A stretch of 64,000 nt of DNA from Pseudoxanthomonas sp. F37. GTDB taxonomy: Bacteria; Pseudomonadota; Gammaproteobacteria; Xanthomonadales; Xanthomonadaceae. The notes below the pieces were generated by a model that had not been told where the DNA came from, did no database searches, and worked only from the letters and a program-made list of their open reading frames with translations. Each line of letters starts with the position of its first letter. The first letter of the stretch is position 1. The position numbers were made by a program, and so were the translations under genes. The DNA lies in contig NZ_CP095187.1 of the NCBI RefSeq assembly GCF_022965755.1, positions 1,860,001 through 1,924,000 on the forward strand. The letters run 5' to 3'. Of the stretch, positions 38,601 through 48,548 are shown in pieces.

Positions 38601-38756
38601 GCGTTCTCCACGGTGGTCAGCCTGCTGTTCCTGCCGACCATCTACGCCATCCTGGACGATCTGCGCAGCGGCACCGCCCGGGCGATCGCGCGGGCCCGCA
38701 TGCGGCGCGGGGACATCCCGTCGAAGGCCAGCGTGACCGCGCTGCACGTCGACTGA
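35646..38756 (+). CDS. RND efflux permease (second of tandem pair)
   Basis: This 1036-residue RND permease overlaps the previous gene by 4 bp. It is only distantly related to its neighbour, so it is not a recent duplicate. In TM4 the usual Asp-Asp relay reads GMLVDNAVVVVES (D398, N399), so one of the two aspartates is replaced by asparagine. A short Gly-rich loop (GGGQGGGGQPGQG) occurs in the second periplasmic region. One adaptor with two RND subunits is the layout of MdtABC, where the pumps form a mixed trimer; the same may hold here. A strong terminator follows. Confidence 0.93.
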   Translation: MSVAEFSIKRPVTAVMFFISLFVIGLIAAIRLPLEAFPEVSPPFIFVSLPYTGSTPEEVERTVLRPAEEALSTMAGIKRMESNAKAEGAQIFIQFSNWDRDVAIAASEARERLDAIRDDLPEDLQRYFVFKFSTTDQPVLRVRLASKTDLTGGYDMIEREFKRRIERIPGVARVDVSGAPPNEVEIAINQDRLTAHNLSLNDLTQRLQAVNFSISAGVISDGPQRLRVQPVGELTDLQELRDLVVGTGNVRLGDIADVRLKPARMDYGRRLDGQPAVGLDIFKERNANLVDVSSKALAEVEAIRAQPQLSDVQVKVIENQGENVTSSLLELAEAGLIGLVLSIVVLWFFLRHWPSVSMVTLAIPICFVMTLGFMYFAGVTLNILSMMGLLLAIGMLVDNAVVVVESIYQEREKYPDNPVWASIVGTRHVAIALSAGTLCHCIVFVPNLFGERNFLSIYLGQIAITISVSLLASWLVAVSLIPMISARLKTPPLVRTETGIIPRMQKRYAGLLRWTLEHRGWSVLGILLIVVVSFVPIKFTKFDMFGGDSGGEAELYYQWKGAYTKEQMSAEILKVEQFLQANREKYRVTQVYSYFSEQGWGGTQVKFDTDKASETKPIIEQLRKDLPKSARANIGINGEGGGQGGGGQPGQGVSFQLIGDSTQTLSEIADDLIPILAKRKELRDVRVDVGDQNSELNVRVDRERAAAFGFSAQEVARFVSLALRGAPLREFRRGETEVPVWVRFAGAEDYGTDDLSGFMVRAPDGRTVPLLALVDVGVQPSATQIQRTNRQTTLSVQANLAEKATVPEARKALEETLKGVSFPAGYSYSFDGGAFEEEDEASAQMMFNLLIALVMIYIVMAAVFESLLFPAAIMSGVLFSVFGVFWLFALTGTTFGIMSFIGILVLMGVVVNNGIVMVEHINNLRRRGLSRTDALVEGSRERLRPILMTMGTAILAMIPIAMANTQMAGDGPAYAPMARAIAGGLAFSTVVSLLFLPTIYAILDDLRSGTARAIARARMRRGDIPSKASVTALHVD

Positions 38757-38767
38757 GGGAGCTGACG

Positions 38768-38796
38768 AAAAGAGCCGGGCAATGCCCGGCTCTTTT
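38768..38796. terminator. bidirectional Rho-independent terminator
   Basis: AAAAGAGCCGGGC pairs with GCCCGGCTCTTTT around AAT. It has A and T tracts on both sides, ends the RND operon from the left and the TraB-family gene from the right. Confidence 0.93.
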
Positions 38797-38816
38797 CTGT
38801 TCTCCGGGAGCCTGGC

Positions 38817-40052
38817 TCAGCCGACCAGCTTGCCCAGCATCCTCAACCCGCCTGTCCACACGCCGATGGCGGTGCCCAGGCTGGTGAGGAAGAAATTGAG
38901 CAGGATCCGCGCCACCCGGTTCTTCCACCAGCCCTTCAACGTCTGCACGTCGTCGCGCAGGGCCATGAAGTCCGCGTAGGTGGGTTTGCGCAGCGTCGCC
39001 TCGACGAAGGCGCTGACCGTGCCCGAGGCCAGTGCGGGATGCAGCGGCGTGAGCGGCGAGGAAATGAAGGCCGCGAGGATGCTGAGCGGATGCCCGCCGG
39101 CGATCGCGCAGCCGATGGCGCCCAGCACGCCGGTCGCCAGTACCCACTGCAGCAGCAGGTCCGAACCGACGTCCACGCCGCCCTGCCAGAAGCCCCAGGC
39201 GAAGCCGCCTATCAGGAACGCGCCGATCACCAGCTCCATCCACGGCACGCGCGACTTGGGCTTCACGACTTCCAGCGAGCGCCGCAGTTCGCCCGGATCC
39301 CCGGCATCGTCCCGGAGGTGGCGGGCCAGGCCAGGCAGGTGGCCGGCACCCACGACCGCCAGGACGCGGTAGGGGGACGCGGCGCCGGCCGGCACGCCGG
39401 CCGCGACCTGGCGCAGCGCCGAGGCCATGTACTGGTCGCGCTCGGCGATGATGGCCTGGTACAGCTGCGGGCTTTCGGCGGCGAACTCGCCGAAGCTGGA
39501 TTCCAGCATGTCGCCCTGCTTGAGCTTTTCGATCTCGTCGTCGCCGACCTCCTCATCGCCGAACATGCTGGCCAGGATGCCGGCGCCGACCTTGGTGCGC
39601 TGCCACCAGCCCAGCGACTGCAGGGCGCGCTTGAAGGTCAGGCCGACCTCGCGGTCGATCAGGTGCACGGGCAGGCCGCGCGCCTGGGCATCCAGCGCGC
39701 CGGCCTTGAGTTCCTCGCCGGGCTCGACGCCCAGTTGTTCGGCCAGCCGTCGCTGGTAGGCGGCCAGCGCCAGGTTGGCGGCGAACAGGTGCGTCTTGCC
39801 TTCGCGGATCACTTTCACCAGGTCCAGCCGCGCCAGCGTGTCCGGATCGGTCAGCGACTGCAGGCGGCCGGGGTCCAGCTCGACCGCGACGCTGTCGTAG
39901 TCGCCGCTGGCCACGGTCGCACGCACGGCATCCACGCTGGCGCGGGAGACGTGCGCGGTGCCCAGCAGCGTGTAGCGCACGCCGTCGCGCTCGACGATCT
40001 CGTGGGGTTGTCCGTGCAGCGGATCGGCGGGCACGGTATTGGATTCGGTCAT
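38817..40052 (-). CDS. TraB/GumN-family membrane protein
   Basis: A 411-residue protein. The N-terminal 230 residues hold the TraB-type domain with LLGTAHVSRASV and VAVELDPGR, a glutamate/histidine pattern proposed to be metal-dependent; the C-terminal third has about four membrane helices. Relatives include PrgY of enterococci, which reduces peptide pheromone activity, but bacterial chromosomal members are uncharacterised. Some segments near 280-300 are charged and could be cytoplasmic. It lies 4 bp after the acetyltransferase gene, so is part of the same unit. Confidence 0.85.
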   Translation of the reverse strand: MTESNTVPADPLHGQPHEIVERDGVRYTLLGTAHVSRASVDAVRATVASGDYDSVAVELDPGRLQSLTDPDTLARLDLVKVIREGKTHLFAANLALAAYQRRLAEQLGVEPGEELKAGALDAQARGLPVHLIDREVGLTFKRALQSLGWWQRTKVGAGILASMFGDEEVGDDEIEKLKQGDMLESSFGEFAAESPQLYQAIIAERDQYMASALRQVAAGVPAGAASPYRVLAVVGAGHLPGLARHLRDDAGDPGELRRSLEVVKPKSRVPWMELVIGAFLIGGFAWGFWQGGVDVGSDLLLQWVLATGVLGAIGCAIAGGHPLSILAAFISSPLTPLHPALASGTVSAFVEATLRKPTYADFMALRDDVQTLKGWWKNRVARILLNFFLTSLGTAIGVWTGGLRMLGKLVG

Positions 40053-40056
40053 CGTG

Positions 40057-40587
40057 TCATTCGTCTTGCGGGGGCGCGGTGGTGCCGGCGCCGAGGGTGC
40101 GCTGCATCTGCACGGTGTCCAGCCAGCGGTCGTGCTTCCAGGCGATGCCGCGGAAGACGCCCACCAGCGTGAAGCCGAATTTCTCGTGCAGGCGGATGGA
40201 GGCGGTATTGGTGGGTTCGCCGATCACCGCGATCATCTGGCGATAGCCGCGTGCCTGGCAGGCGTCGATCAGCGCCTGCATCAGCGCCGCGCCGATGCCC
40301 TGGCCCTGCCGGCCGGGCAGCACGTAGACCGAGTTCTCCACCGTCTTGCGATAGCCTGCGCGCGCCCGGTAACTGCTGGCGTAGGCGTAGCCGGCGAAGT
40401 CTCCGTCGAGCTCGGCCACCAGGTACGGATAGCCGGCGTGGAGCACGCCCTGCATGCGGCGCGCCATTTCGGCCTGGTCCGGCACGTCGTACTCGTAGGT
40501 ATTGACGTGATGGCGGACTTCGTCGGCGTAGAGGGCGGCGATGGCCGGCACGTCGGCCGGCGTGGCATCACGGACGATCAACGGCAC
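40057..40587 (-). CDS. GNAT N-acetyltransferase, phosphinothricin-acetyltransferase-like
   Basis: This acetyl-CoA-dependent transferase of 176 residues has the start RDATPADVPAIAALYADEV, the region SSYRARAGYRKTVENSVYV and the CoA loop GRQGQGIGAAL, all typical of the Pat/Bar and MddA branch that acetylates amino acids such as methionine sulfoximine or phosphinothricin. The physiological substrate is unknown. It sits between aguB and the TraB-family gene with gaps of 9 and 4 bp. Confidence 0.87.
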   Translation of the reverse strand: MPLIVRDATPADVPAIAALYADEVRHHVNTYEYDVPDQAEMARRMQGVLHAGYPYLVAELDGDFAGYAYASSYRARAGYRKTVENSVYVLPGRQGQGIGAALMQALIDACQARGYRQMIAVIGEPTNTASIRLHEKFGFTLVGVFRGIAWKHDRWLDTVQMQRTLGAGTTAPPQDE

Positions 40588-40596
40588 GCTTGGGCC

Positions 40597-41481
40597 TCAG
40601 TCGATGTAGCGCTTGAGCAGGTCGCCGTACGCGTCGATGCGGCGATCGCGCAGGAACGGCCAGATCCGGCGCACATGCTCGCTGCGCTGCAGGTCGACAT
40701 CGGCCATCAGGAGGGTTTCTTCGCCACCGGCTTCGGCGATGAACTCGCCCTGCGGACCCAGCACGTGGCTGTTGCCCCAGAACTGGATGCCCGATGCGCC
40801 CAGCGGCGAAGGCTCATGGCCGACCCGGTTGCAGCTCAGTACCGGCAGGCCGTTGGCGACGGCATGGCCGCGGTGGCTCAATACCCACGCATCGCGCTGT
40901 CGGTTCTTTTCGGCCTGCTCGTCATCCGGGTCCCAGCCGATCGCCGTGGGATACAGCAGCAGGTCCGCACCGGCCAGCGCCATCAGGCGCGCGGCTTCGG
41001 GGTACCACTGGTCCCAGCACACCAGCACGCCCAGACGGCCGACCGAGGTGTCGATGGGGGTAAAGCCCATGTCGCCCGGCGTGAAATAGAACTTCTCGTA
41101 GAAGCCCGGGTCGTCCGGGATGTGCATCTTGCGGTACTTGCCCGCGATGCTGCCGTCCTTTTCGTAGACCACGGCGGTGTTGTGGTACAGGCCGGCGGCG
41201 CGGCGCTCGAACAGCGACGACACCAGCACCACGCCATGCTGCTTCGCCAGCCTGCCCAGGCGCTGGGTGCTGGGGCCGGGGATGGGTTCGGCCAGGTCGA
41301 ATTCCTGCACCGATTCGTGCTGGCAGAAGTAGGCGCCGTTGTGCAGTTCCTGCAACAGCACCAGCCGGGCCCCCTGCTTGGCGGCCTCGGCCACGCGCGC
41401 CTCGATCACGGACAGGTTGGCGTCGGCGTCGCCGTGGTTCTTCTCCTGGATCAGGGCGACAGGCAGGGTGGTGCGGTTCAT
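40597..41481 (-). CDS. aguB: N-carbamoylputrescine amidase
   Basis: A nitrilase-superfamily amidase (294 residues) that hydrolyses N-carbamoylputrescine to putrescine, CO2 and ammonia, the last step of the arginine decarboxylase-agmatine route. The catalytic triad is visible: E45 (LLQELHNG), K118 (YRKMHIPDD) and C155 (VCWDQWYPEA). ATG at 41481 gives the normal N-terminus PVALIQE. Its partner aguA is 2.5 kb upstream on the same strand, with two unrelated genes between. Confidence 0.94.
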   Translation of the reverse strand: MNRTTLPVALIQEKNHGDADANLSVIEARVAEAAKQGARLVLLQELHNGAYFCQHESVQEFDLAEPIPGPSTQRLGRLAKQHGVVLVSSLFERRAAGLYHNTAVVYEKDGSIAGKYRKMHIPDDPGFYEKFYFTPGDMGFTPIDTSVGRLGVLVCWDQWYPEAARLMALAGADLLLYPTAIGWDPDDEQAEKNRQRDAWVLSHRGHAVANGLPVLSCNRVGHEPSPLGASGIQFWGNSHVLGPQGEFIAEAGGEETLLMADVDLQRSEHVRRIWPFLRDRRIDAYGDLLKRYID

Positions 41482-41578
41482 CGTGGGCGCATTCGGGCAG
41501 GGGCGGCGAGGGGGCGAATGGTACCGCGTCCGTCCCGGGCGCAGGCGCACGCGGCGTGAACGCGCCGTGCCACCTTCC

Positions 41579-42895
41579 TCACGAAGCCGCCGCCTCGTCC
41601 CGGCGGCGCTGCTGGCGTCCCAGCGCCACGCCGGTGGCCGCCCACGCCAGGGCCACGCCGGTGCCGATCAGCATGGCCATGGCGGGGTGTTCGGCCAGCA
41701 CGTCCAGCGCGCGCTTGACCCAGCCGCTGAGCGCATCGCCGCCGCGGTACACCACCGTGTCGATGAAGTTCTTCGCCTTGTACTTCTGGTCCGGCGCGAC
41801 CACCGTGTAGAGCATCTCGCGGCCGGGACGGACGAAGGCGTACTCGCCGGCCCGGCGCGCGACCATCACCACCACGAACACGCCGAACACCGGCGCCAGC
41901 GCCAGCCACAGGAAACCCGCCGCCATCACCAGCGGCACCGCGACCAGCAGCACGCCCACGCCCAGCCGCTGGGCGATACGGCCGGTGATGAACAGCTGGC
42001 TGAGGATGGCCAGCGCCTGCACCACCGTGTCGATGGTGCCGAACACGCGGGTCTGCTGCGCCTTGTCCGGGAACAGCTGCTCCACCAGCCTGGCCTGCTC
42101 GAAGTAGAGGAAGGTCGTGACCGTGGCCAGCAGCAGGACGAACAGCGCGATTCCCGCCAGATACGGCGACTTGAATACCTCGGTGGCGCCCGCGAACGGA
42201 TTCCCGCCCAGCGCAGCGCGCCGCTGCTCGGCCGTGCCGACGCCCTGGGGCGACGGATGCCGGTCGCGCCACTGGTGGAGCCATACGGCGGTGACGCCGC
42301 TGGCGCCCATCAGCAACGAGGACAACAGCATCAGGCCGCCGTGCCCAAGCTGGCCGACCAGCAGCGTGGTCAGCAGCGGGCCCGCCAGCCCGCCAAGACT
42401 GGCGCCGCTGGCGATCAGCGCGAACAGGCGCTTGGCCTCGCTGCTGGCCAGGACGTCGGCCAGTACGCTCCACGCCAGGGATATCAGCAGCAGGTTGATC
42501 ACCGACACCCAGATGTAGAAGCCGCGCGCCAGCCAGACATCGTCCGGCTTCGCCAGCAGGGCAAGGCCGAACGCCAGCAGGGTGGCGACGACCGCGCCGA
42601 ACACCCAGGGCAGGATCCGCCGGCGCGGCACCTTCGATGCGATCCAGCCGAACACCGGCAGCACGATCAGCGTGGCCACGAAGGTGCCGGTGAACAGCCA
42701 TTGCAGGTTGTCCACGCCCCCGGTGACGCCCATCGTTTCCCGTATCGGCCGCAGCATGAAGTAGCCGGCGAACAGCAGGAAGAACATCAGCAGCCCTGCG
42801 CCCACCGCAGGTGCCTCGTGGGGCGCGACGTTGAACAGGCGGGGCAGCAGGCGTGTCAGCGCCCCGCGGGGGGCGGGTCCGGGGATGTAGGGCAT
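41579..42895 (-). CDS. MFS/NTT-like transporter (ADP/ATP translocase-like fold)
   Basis: A 438-residue integral membrane protein with about 12 helices. Features such as MLRPIRETMGV near the start, RGFYIWVSVINLL and FVRPGREMLYTVV, and KNFIDTVVYRGGD fit the NTP/NDP-exchange-transporter-like branch of the major facilitator group, common in free-living proteobacteria where the cargo is not known. It is probably in an operon with the aldo/keto reductase upstream (7-bp gap). A polyamine role is possible only by position. Confidence 0.82.
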   Translation of the reverse strand: MPYIPGPAPRGALTRLLPRLFNVAPHEAPAVGAGLLMFFLLFAGYFMLRPIRETMGVTGGVDNLQWLFTGTFVATLIVLPVFGWIASKVPRRRILPWVFGAVVATLLAFGLALLAKPDDVWLARGFYIWVSVINLLLISLAWSVLADVLASSEAKRLFALIASGASLGGLAGPLLTTLLVGQLGHGGLMLLSSLLMGASGVTAVWLHQWRDRHPSPQGVGTAEQRRAALGGNPFAGATEVFKSPYLAGIALFVLLLATVTTFLYFEQARLVEQLFPDKAQQTRVFGTIDTVVQALAILSQLFITGRIAQRLGVGVLLVAVPLVMAAGFLWLALAPVFGVFVVVMVARRAGEYAFVRPGREMLYTVVAPDQKYKAKNFIDTVVYRGGDALSGWVKRALDVLAEHPAMAMLIGTGVALAWAATGVALGRQQRRRDEAAAS

Positions 42896-42902
42896 GGAAG
42901 GC

Positions 42903-43850
42903 TCAGGCGAGGGTGGCGATCAGCGCATCGCGCTGGGCGGAGGTCAGGTTCGGCCCGACGCCCGCCTTGAGGTTGTCGGTCTGCCGGTCGGGTTTGCCGG
43001 TTGCCGGGATCACCGCGGTCACCGCCGGGTGGCTGAGCGCAAACTTCAGGAACGCCTGCGCCCACGACGTCACGCCGGCTTCGGCGAGTGCCGGCGGCAG
43101 GGGCTTGTCCTTGACCTGCGCGAACAGCCTGCCGTCCTCGAAGGCGCGGTTGATCAGCACGGCCACGCCCAGTTCCCGTGCCAGCGGCAGCACGCGCTTC
43201 TCGGCCCCCCGGCTGGCGACCGAATAGTTGATCTGCAGGAAGTCCGGCTTCTCCGCCTGGACGACGTCGGCGAGTTGTTCCTGCGCGCGCTCGAGGTAAT
43301 GCGTCACGCCGACATACTTCACCTTGCCCTGCGCCTTCAGTTCGCGCGCGACCGCCATCTGGGTCTTCAGGTCGCCCAGATTGTGGACCTGCAGCAGCGC
43401 CACCTTGTCGGTCCCGAGCCGGCGCAGGGTGTCGGAAAACTGGGTCAATCCTTCTTCGCGGCCGGTCACGCCCGACAGCTTGGTCGCAAGCCAGGCCTTG
43501 CCGGTGAGATGTTGCTCAGCGAGCAGGGCGCCCATGACGTCCTCGGCCACGCTGTAGGTGGGGGCGGTATCGATCACGGTGGCGCCGGCGGCGAAGAAGC
43601 GCTTCAGCACTTCGCGCAGCGGATCCCGTTCGGCGGCGCTCTGGCCCACTTCGAAGCTGCCCGAGGTGCCCATGCCGATCACCGGGATCTTCTCTCCGGT
43701 CGAGGGGATGGCACGCATGTTCAGCGGAACGCTGGCGCCCGGCGTGCCAGCGGTGGCGGGTTGTGCCTGGGCGGCATCGCGGCAGGCCGCCAGGCCAATG
43801 CCGGCGGTGGCGATGACAGCGCTGCCGAGGAACCTGCGTCGTGTGTACAC
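42903..43850 (-). CDS. aldo/keto reductase with Tat-type signal
   Basis: A 315-residue (beta/alpha)8 NAD(P)H oxidoreductase. Catalytic residues of the family are seen: Asp and Tyr in DTAPTYSVAEDV, Lys in WLATKLSG and His in LLQVHNLG. The N-terminus TRRRFLGSAVIATAGIGLAA is a twin-arginine signal followed by an AACR that could be lipidated, so the enzyme is exported, unlike most aldo/keto reductases. GTG at 43850 with GGAGA 5 nt upstream is the start. The transporter gene follows in the same direction. Confidence 0.87.
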   Translation of the reverse strand: MYTRRRFLGSAVIATAGIGLAACRDAAQAQPATAGTPGASVPLNMRAIPSTGEKIPVIGMGTSGSFEVGQSAAERDPLREVLKRFFAAGATVIDTAPTYSVAEDVMGALLAEQHLTGKAWLATKLSGVTGREEGLTQFSDTLRRLGTDKVALLQVHNLGDLKTQMAVARELKAQGKVKYVGVTHYLERAQEQLADVVQAEKPDFLQINYSVASRGAEKRVLPLARELGVAVLINRAFEDGRLFAQVKDKPLPPALAEAGVTSWAQAFLKFALSHPAVTAVIPATGKPDRQTDNLKAGVGPNLTSAQRDALIATLA

Positions 43851-44039
43851 GGCCGTCTCCTTCTGGGGAAACGGCCGTTATCGGCGATCAGGCGATGCAG
43901 GGTGTGAACGAAACGTTCAATCCGCGCCCAACGGAAGTCATGGTGGGCCGGGGCGTTGGACCAGGAACCGGGAGCGGCGAACCCGTGGCGATGCGCCGAG
44001 CCTGGCGCTCACCCGTTCCTCTTCGCCCGTTGCTGGCCT

Positions 44040-45071
44040 TCAGCCCAGCAGGCCGGCCGGCAGCTGCATGGTGATGCAGTGCAGGCTGCCGTTCTGCCAG
44101 ATCAGGGCGCGGCAGGGCACCTGCACGATCTCGCGGTCCGGGTATGCCTGCGCGAGCACGGCAGCGGCCTGATCGTCGGCGGGATCGCCGTAGGCCGGCA
44201 TCAGCACGGCGCCGTTGATGATCAGGTAGTTCGCGTACGAGGCGGCCAGGCGGCGCCCCTCGTCGATCACCGGCTGCGCCCAGGGCAGCGGGAATGCGCG
44301 GTACGGGCGGCCATCGGCCGTGCGCAGTGCGGCGATGTCGGCGGCCATGGCCTGCAGTTCGGCGTAGTGCGCATCCGCGGCGTCGTCGCACGCCTGGTAG
44401 ACGATGGCATCGCCGGGGGCGAAGCGGGCGAGGGTGTCGATGTGGGCGTCGGTGTCGTCGCCTTCCAGGTAGCCGTGGTCCAGCCACAACACCCGCTGTT
44501 GCTTCAACCAGCCGGCCAGTCTTGCCGTCAGTTCCTCGCGGCTCGCGTCGGGATGACGCTCGTGCAGGCATTGCCAGGTGGTCAGCAGGGTGCCGGCGCC
44601 GTCGGTTTCGATGGCGCCACCTTCCAGCGCAAAATCAATGCTTTGCACGAAATAGTTGTGAAACAGCTGCATGCCGGACAACTCGCCGACCAGGCGGTCG
44701 TCGCGGCTGGCCTCGTACTTGCCGCCCCAGCCGGTGAAGCGGAAGTCCAGCAGCTTGAAGCGCTGTCCGTCGCGCAGCGTGACGGGGCCGGAGTCGCGCA
44801 GCCAGGTGTCGTCGTACTCCGCCGGCACGAAGCGCACCTGGTCCATGTCCACCCGCGCGGATCGCAGTCGGGCTTCGGCATAGGTCTGCAGGTCATCGTC
44901 GGCCACGCAGATCACGACCGGCTGGAAACGGGTGATGGCGGCGACCAGGGCGACGTAGGTCTCTTCCACGTCGGCCAGGCGCTCGGCCCAGTCGGTATCG
45001 GCGTGCGGCCACGCGATCAGGACCGCGGATTGGGGTTCCCACTCCGCGGGGAAACGAAAGGCATCGGTCAT
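44040..45071 (-). CDS. aguA: agmatine deiminase
   Basis: AguA (343 residues) converts agmatine to N-carbamoylputrescine and ammonia, feeding AguB. It belongs to the pentein fold: the N-terminal FPAEWEPQSAVLIAWPH, the substrate region EYDDTWLRDSGP with its paired acids, EGGAIETDG and the catalytic cysteine in GSLHCITMQLP near the C-terminus are all conserved. It is probably co-transcribed with the small secreted protein 31 bp upstream. The window has no arginine decarboxylase. Confidence 0.95.
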   Translation of the reverse strand: MTDAFRFPAEWEPQSAVLIAWPHADTDWAERLADVEETYVALVAAITRFQPVVICVADDDLQTYAEARLRSARVDMDQVRFVPAEYDDTWLRDSGPVTLRDGQRFKLLDFRFTGWGGKYEASRDDRLVGELSGMQLFHNYFVQSIDFALEGGAIETDGAGTLLTTWQCLHERHPDASREELTARLAGWLKQQRVLWLDHGYLEGDDTDAHIDTLARFAPGDAIVYQACDDAADAHYAELQAMAADIAALRTADGRPYRAFPLPWAQPVIDEGRRLAASYANYLIINGAVLMPAYGDPADDQAAAVLAQAYPDREIVQVPCRALIWQNGSLHCITMQLPAGLLG

Positions 45072-45102
45072 GGCATCAAGGGCGCGGCCGCGCCGCGCGG
45101 TG

Positions 45103-45429
45103 TCAGCGGATGGGGGGCTTGGGGCCGATTTCCTCGGCGCTGGCCTTGTTCATCACCACGTCGATGACGCGGCTCTTTTCGAAGTATACGGTGAAACCCG
45201 GGTATACCCAGCGCTGGATCACCGGCCACTGGCGCTTCTGGCCGCCGCGCGGTTCCAGCTTCTGCTGCGGGGCGCCGAAGCGGGCCTCCACGTCGGCCGC
45301 GGTCTGGCCGCGCACGGGGGCCGCGGCAGGCGTTTCCTGCGCGCGCTCGATCAGCAGGGTATCGGCCAGTGCGGGGCCGGACAGGCCCAGCAGGGCGATC
45401 AAAGGCAGGGCAAGGACGCAACGGCTCAT
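45103..45429 (-). CDS. small periplasmic conserved protein
   Basis: A preprotein of 108 residues with a clear signal peptide (cut after ALA at about 22). The mature part contains TAADVEARFGAPQQ, a helix-turn typical of SmpA/BamE-like folds, followed by strands (RWVYPGFTVYFEKSRVIDVV). No lipobox is seen, so it is probably soluble in the periplasm. I recall close relatives in the same bacterial family with no assigned function. aguA lies 31 bp downstream. Confidence 0.75.
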   Translation of the reverse strand: MSRCVLALPLIALLGLSGPALADTLLIERAQETPAAAPVRGQTAADVEARFGAPQQKLEPRGGQKRQWPVIQRWVYPGFTVYFEKSRVIDVVMNKASAEEIGPKPPIR

Positions 45430-45561
45430 GTGGAGTTCCCCTAGGTGACCCGCCTTTTATAGCAAAAGGCCGGATACAAAAAACCGCCGCGCCGCAAGGA
45501 ATGGCGATGGCCGGAGGCTGGCGCGCCGCCGCGCCGCCGCCTTCCCGGGCGAAGAGCGCGC

Positions 45562-45593
45562 AAAAAACAGAAAAGCCGCCTTGCGGCGGCTTT
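45562..45593 (-). terminator. Rho-independent terminator (rpmJ)
   Basis: AAAGCCGCC pairs with GGCGGCTTT around GCAA; the minus-strand tail is TTCTGTTTTTTG. It lies 36 bp after rpmJ. Confidence 0.85.
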
Positions 45594-45628
45594 CTGCGCA
45601 TCGCCGGCCAGGGCCGGCAATACCGTTC

Positions 45629-45754
45629 TCAGCGCTGGCGCGCCTTGAAACGGGGGTTGGACTTGCAGATCACGAAGACCTTGCCGCGGCGGCGGACCAC
45701 CTTGCAGTCGCGGTGACGGGCCTTCGCCGACTTCAGGGAGGACAGGACCTTCAT
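45629..45754 (-). CDS. rpmJ: 50S ribosomal protein L36, zinc-free type
   Basis: A 41-residue basic protein beginning [17 protein letters not shown] and ending NPRFKARQR. It is the C-minus form: only two cysteines (in HRDC and VICK) remain, and the CxxC...C...H zinc set of the classic form is missing. In bacteria with both types, the zinc-free form replaces the other when zinc is scarce; many xanthomonads seem to carry only this one. It stands alone, divergent from cmk, with its own terminator. Confidence 0.95.
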   Translation of the reverse strand: MKVLSSLKSAKARHRDCKVVRRRGKVFVICKSNPRFKARQR

Positions 45755-45928
45755 GAGTTGAAACCTCGGCGTGAATGTATGGAGTGAAGCGAAGCCCGCT
45801 ATTCTAGCGGGGTTTCCATAGCCGGATCAAGCGGTTGCATGCCATGCAAGGCAATCCGGCGACCGGCACGGGCCGGTGCCGGCCCGTCGGGCGGCATAAT
45901 GGCGCATCCGATCACCGTGGAAACGCGC

Positions 45929-46606
45929 ATGTCCGACCTTGCTCCCGTCCTGACCATCGATGGCCCGTCCGGCGCAGGCAAGGGTACCGTCAGTCGGATC
46001 GTCGCCTCACGGCTGGGCTGGCACTACCTGGATTCGGGGGCCCTGTACCGGGCGGTGGGGGTGGCGGCCAGCTGGGCCGATCTGGACGTGTCGGACCCGG
46101 CCGCCCTGGTCCGCTGCGCCTTCGACACGCGGGTCGGCTTTCGCGAGACCGAGGCCGGTTTGCGCGTGATCGTCGACGATCTTGATGCCACCGACGAGCT
46201 TCGTCTGGAAACGACCGGGGCCTTGGCCTCGGCCATCGCGGCCATCCCGGAGGTGCGTGCCGCCCTGAAGGAGCGGCAGCGGGCGTTCCGCCAGGCGCCG
46301 GGGCTGGTGGCAGACGGGCGGGACATGGGGACGGTCATCTTCCCGGATGCGCCCTACAAGGTGTTTCTGACCGCCAGTGCCGAGGAACGTGCCGAAAGGC
46401 GGTATAAGCAGTTGAAAGACAAAGGGGTTTCCGTCACAATCGACGGTCTGCTGCGCGAGATTCTCGCCCGCGATGCCCGTGACGCCCAGCGCACGGTGGC
46501 GCCCCTGCGGCCGGCCGACGACGCCGTCCTCATCGACACCACCGGCCTCGGCATCGAGGCGGTCGTCGAACGCGTGCTGGCCCTGGTGCCGGTGCGCGCG
46601 GGCTAG
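45929..46606 (+). CDS. cmk: cytidylate kinase
   Basis: CMP/dCMP kinase (225 residues) phosphorylates CMP with ATP. P-loop GPSGAGKGT at about 12-20, the CMP-binding [10 protein letters not shown] and the LID-region arginines (RAERRYKQL) are present. ATG at 45929 is used; the frame opens at 45839 with a CATAAT at about 45895 that could be the -10. As in many bacteria it directly precedes rpsA (153 bp). Confidence 0.95.
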   Translation: MSDLAPVLTIDGPSGAGKGTVSRIVASRLGWHYLDSGALYRAVGVAASWADLDVSDPAALVRCAFDTRVGFRETEAGLRVIVDDLDATDELRLETTGALASAIAAIPEVRAALKERQRAFRQAPGLVADGRDMGTVIFPDAPYKVFLTASAEERAERRYKQLKDKGVSVTIDGLLREILARDARDAQRTVAPLRPADDAVLIDTTGLGIEAVVERVLALVPVRAG

Positions 46607-46759
46607 TTCCCGCGCAGCGGATGGCTCCGTGCGGAATCCTCCGCGCGGTTTTTCCAACCACAACACTCACGGCCACACGCAATCCCGCGCAGGCCGACAA
46701 CGGGTGGACCGTGGCGCCCTCGCGCGCGCCGGTCTGTGTCATCAACCGAGTATTTTTCA

Positions 46760-48451
<1,692 letters not shown>

Positions 48452-48487
48452 CCGGCAGGACGCTTGAAGTTCCATCCGCAGTAACGT

Positions 48488-48523
48488 CCCCGCCGGCCCG
48501 GATTGTTCCGGGCCGGCGCGGGG
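48488..48523 (+). terminator. strong GC hairpin between rpsA and ihfB
   Basis: CCCCGCCGGCCCGG pairs with CCGGGCCGGCGCGGGG, with one bulge, around ATTGTT. No T tract follows, so full termination is unlikely; it could attenuate read-through or protect the 3' end of rpsA mRNA. Confidence 0.4.
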
Positions 48524-48548
48524 TACATCCGCCCGAACGCCAGACGCG

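Noticed and set aside
35577-38747. Open frame of over 1000 codons antisense to the second RND permease
   Set aside because: Composition is His/Gln/Arg/Asp-rich shadow of a GC-rich gene; the plus strand encodes a clear RND permease.
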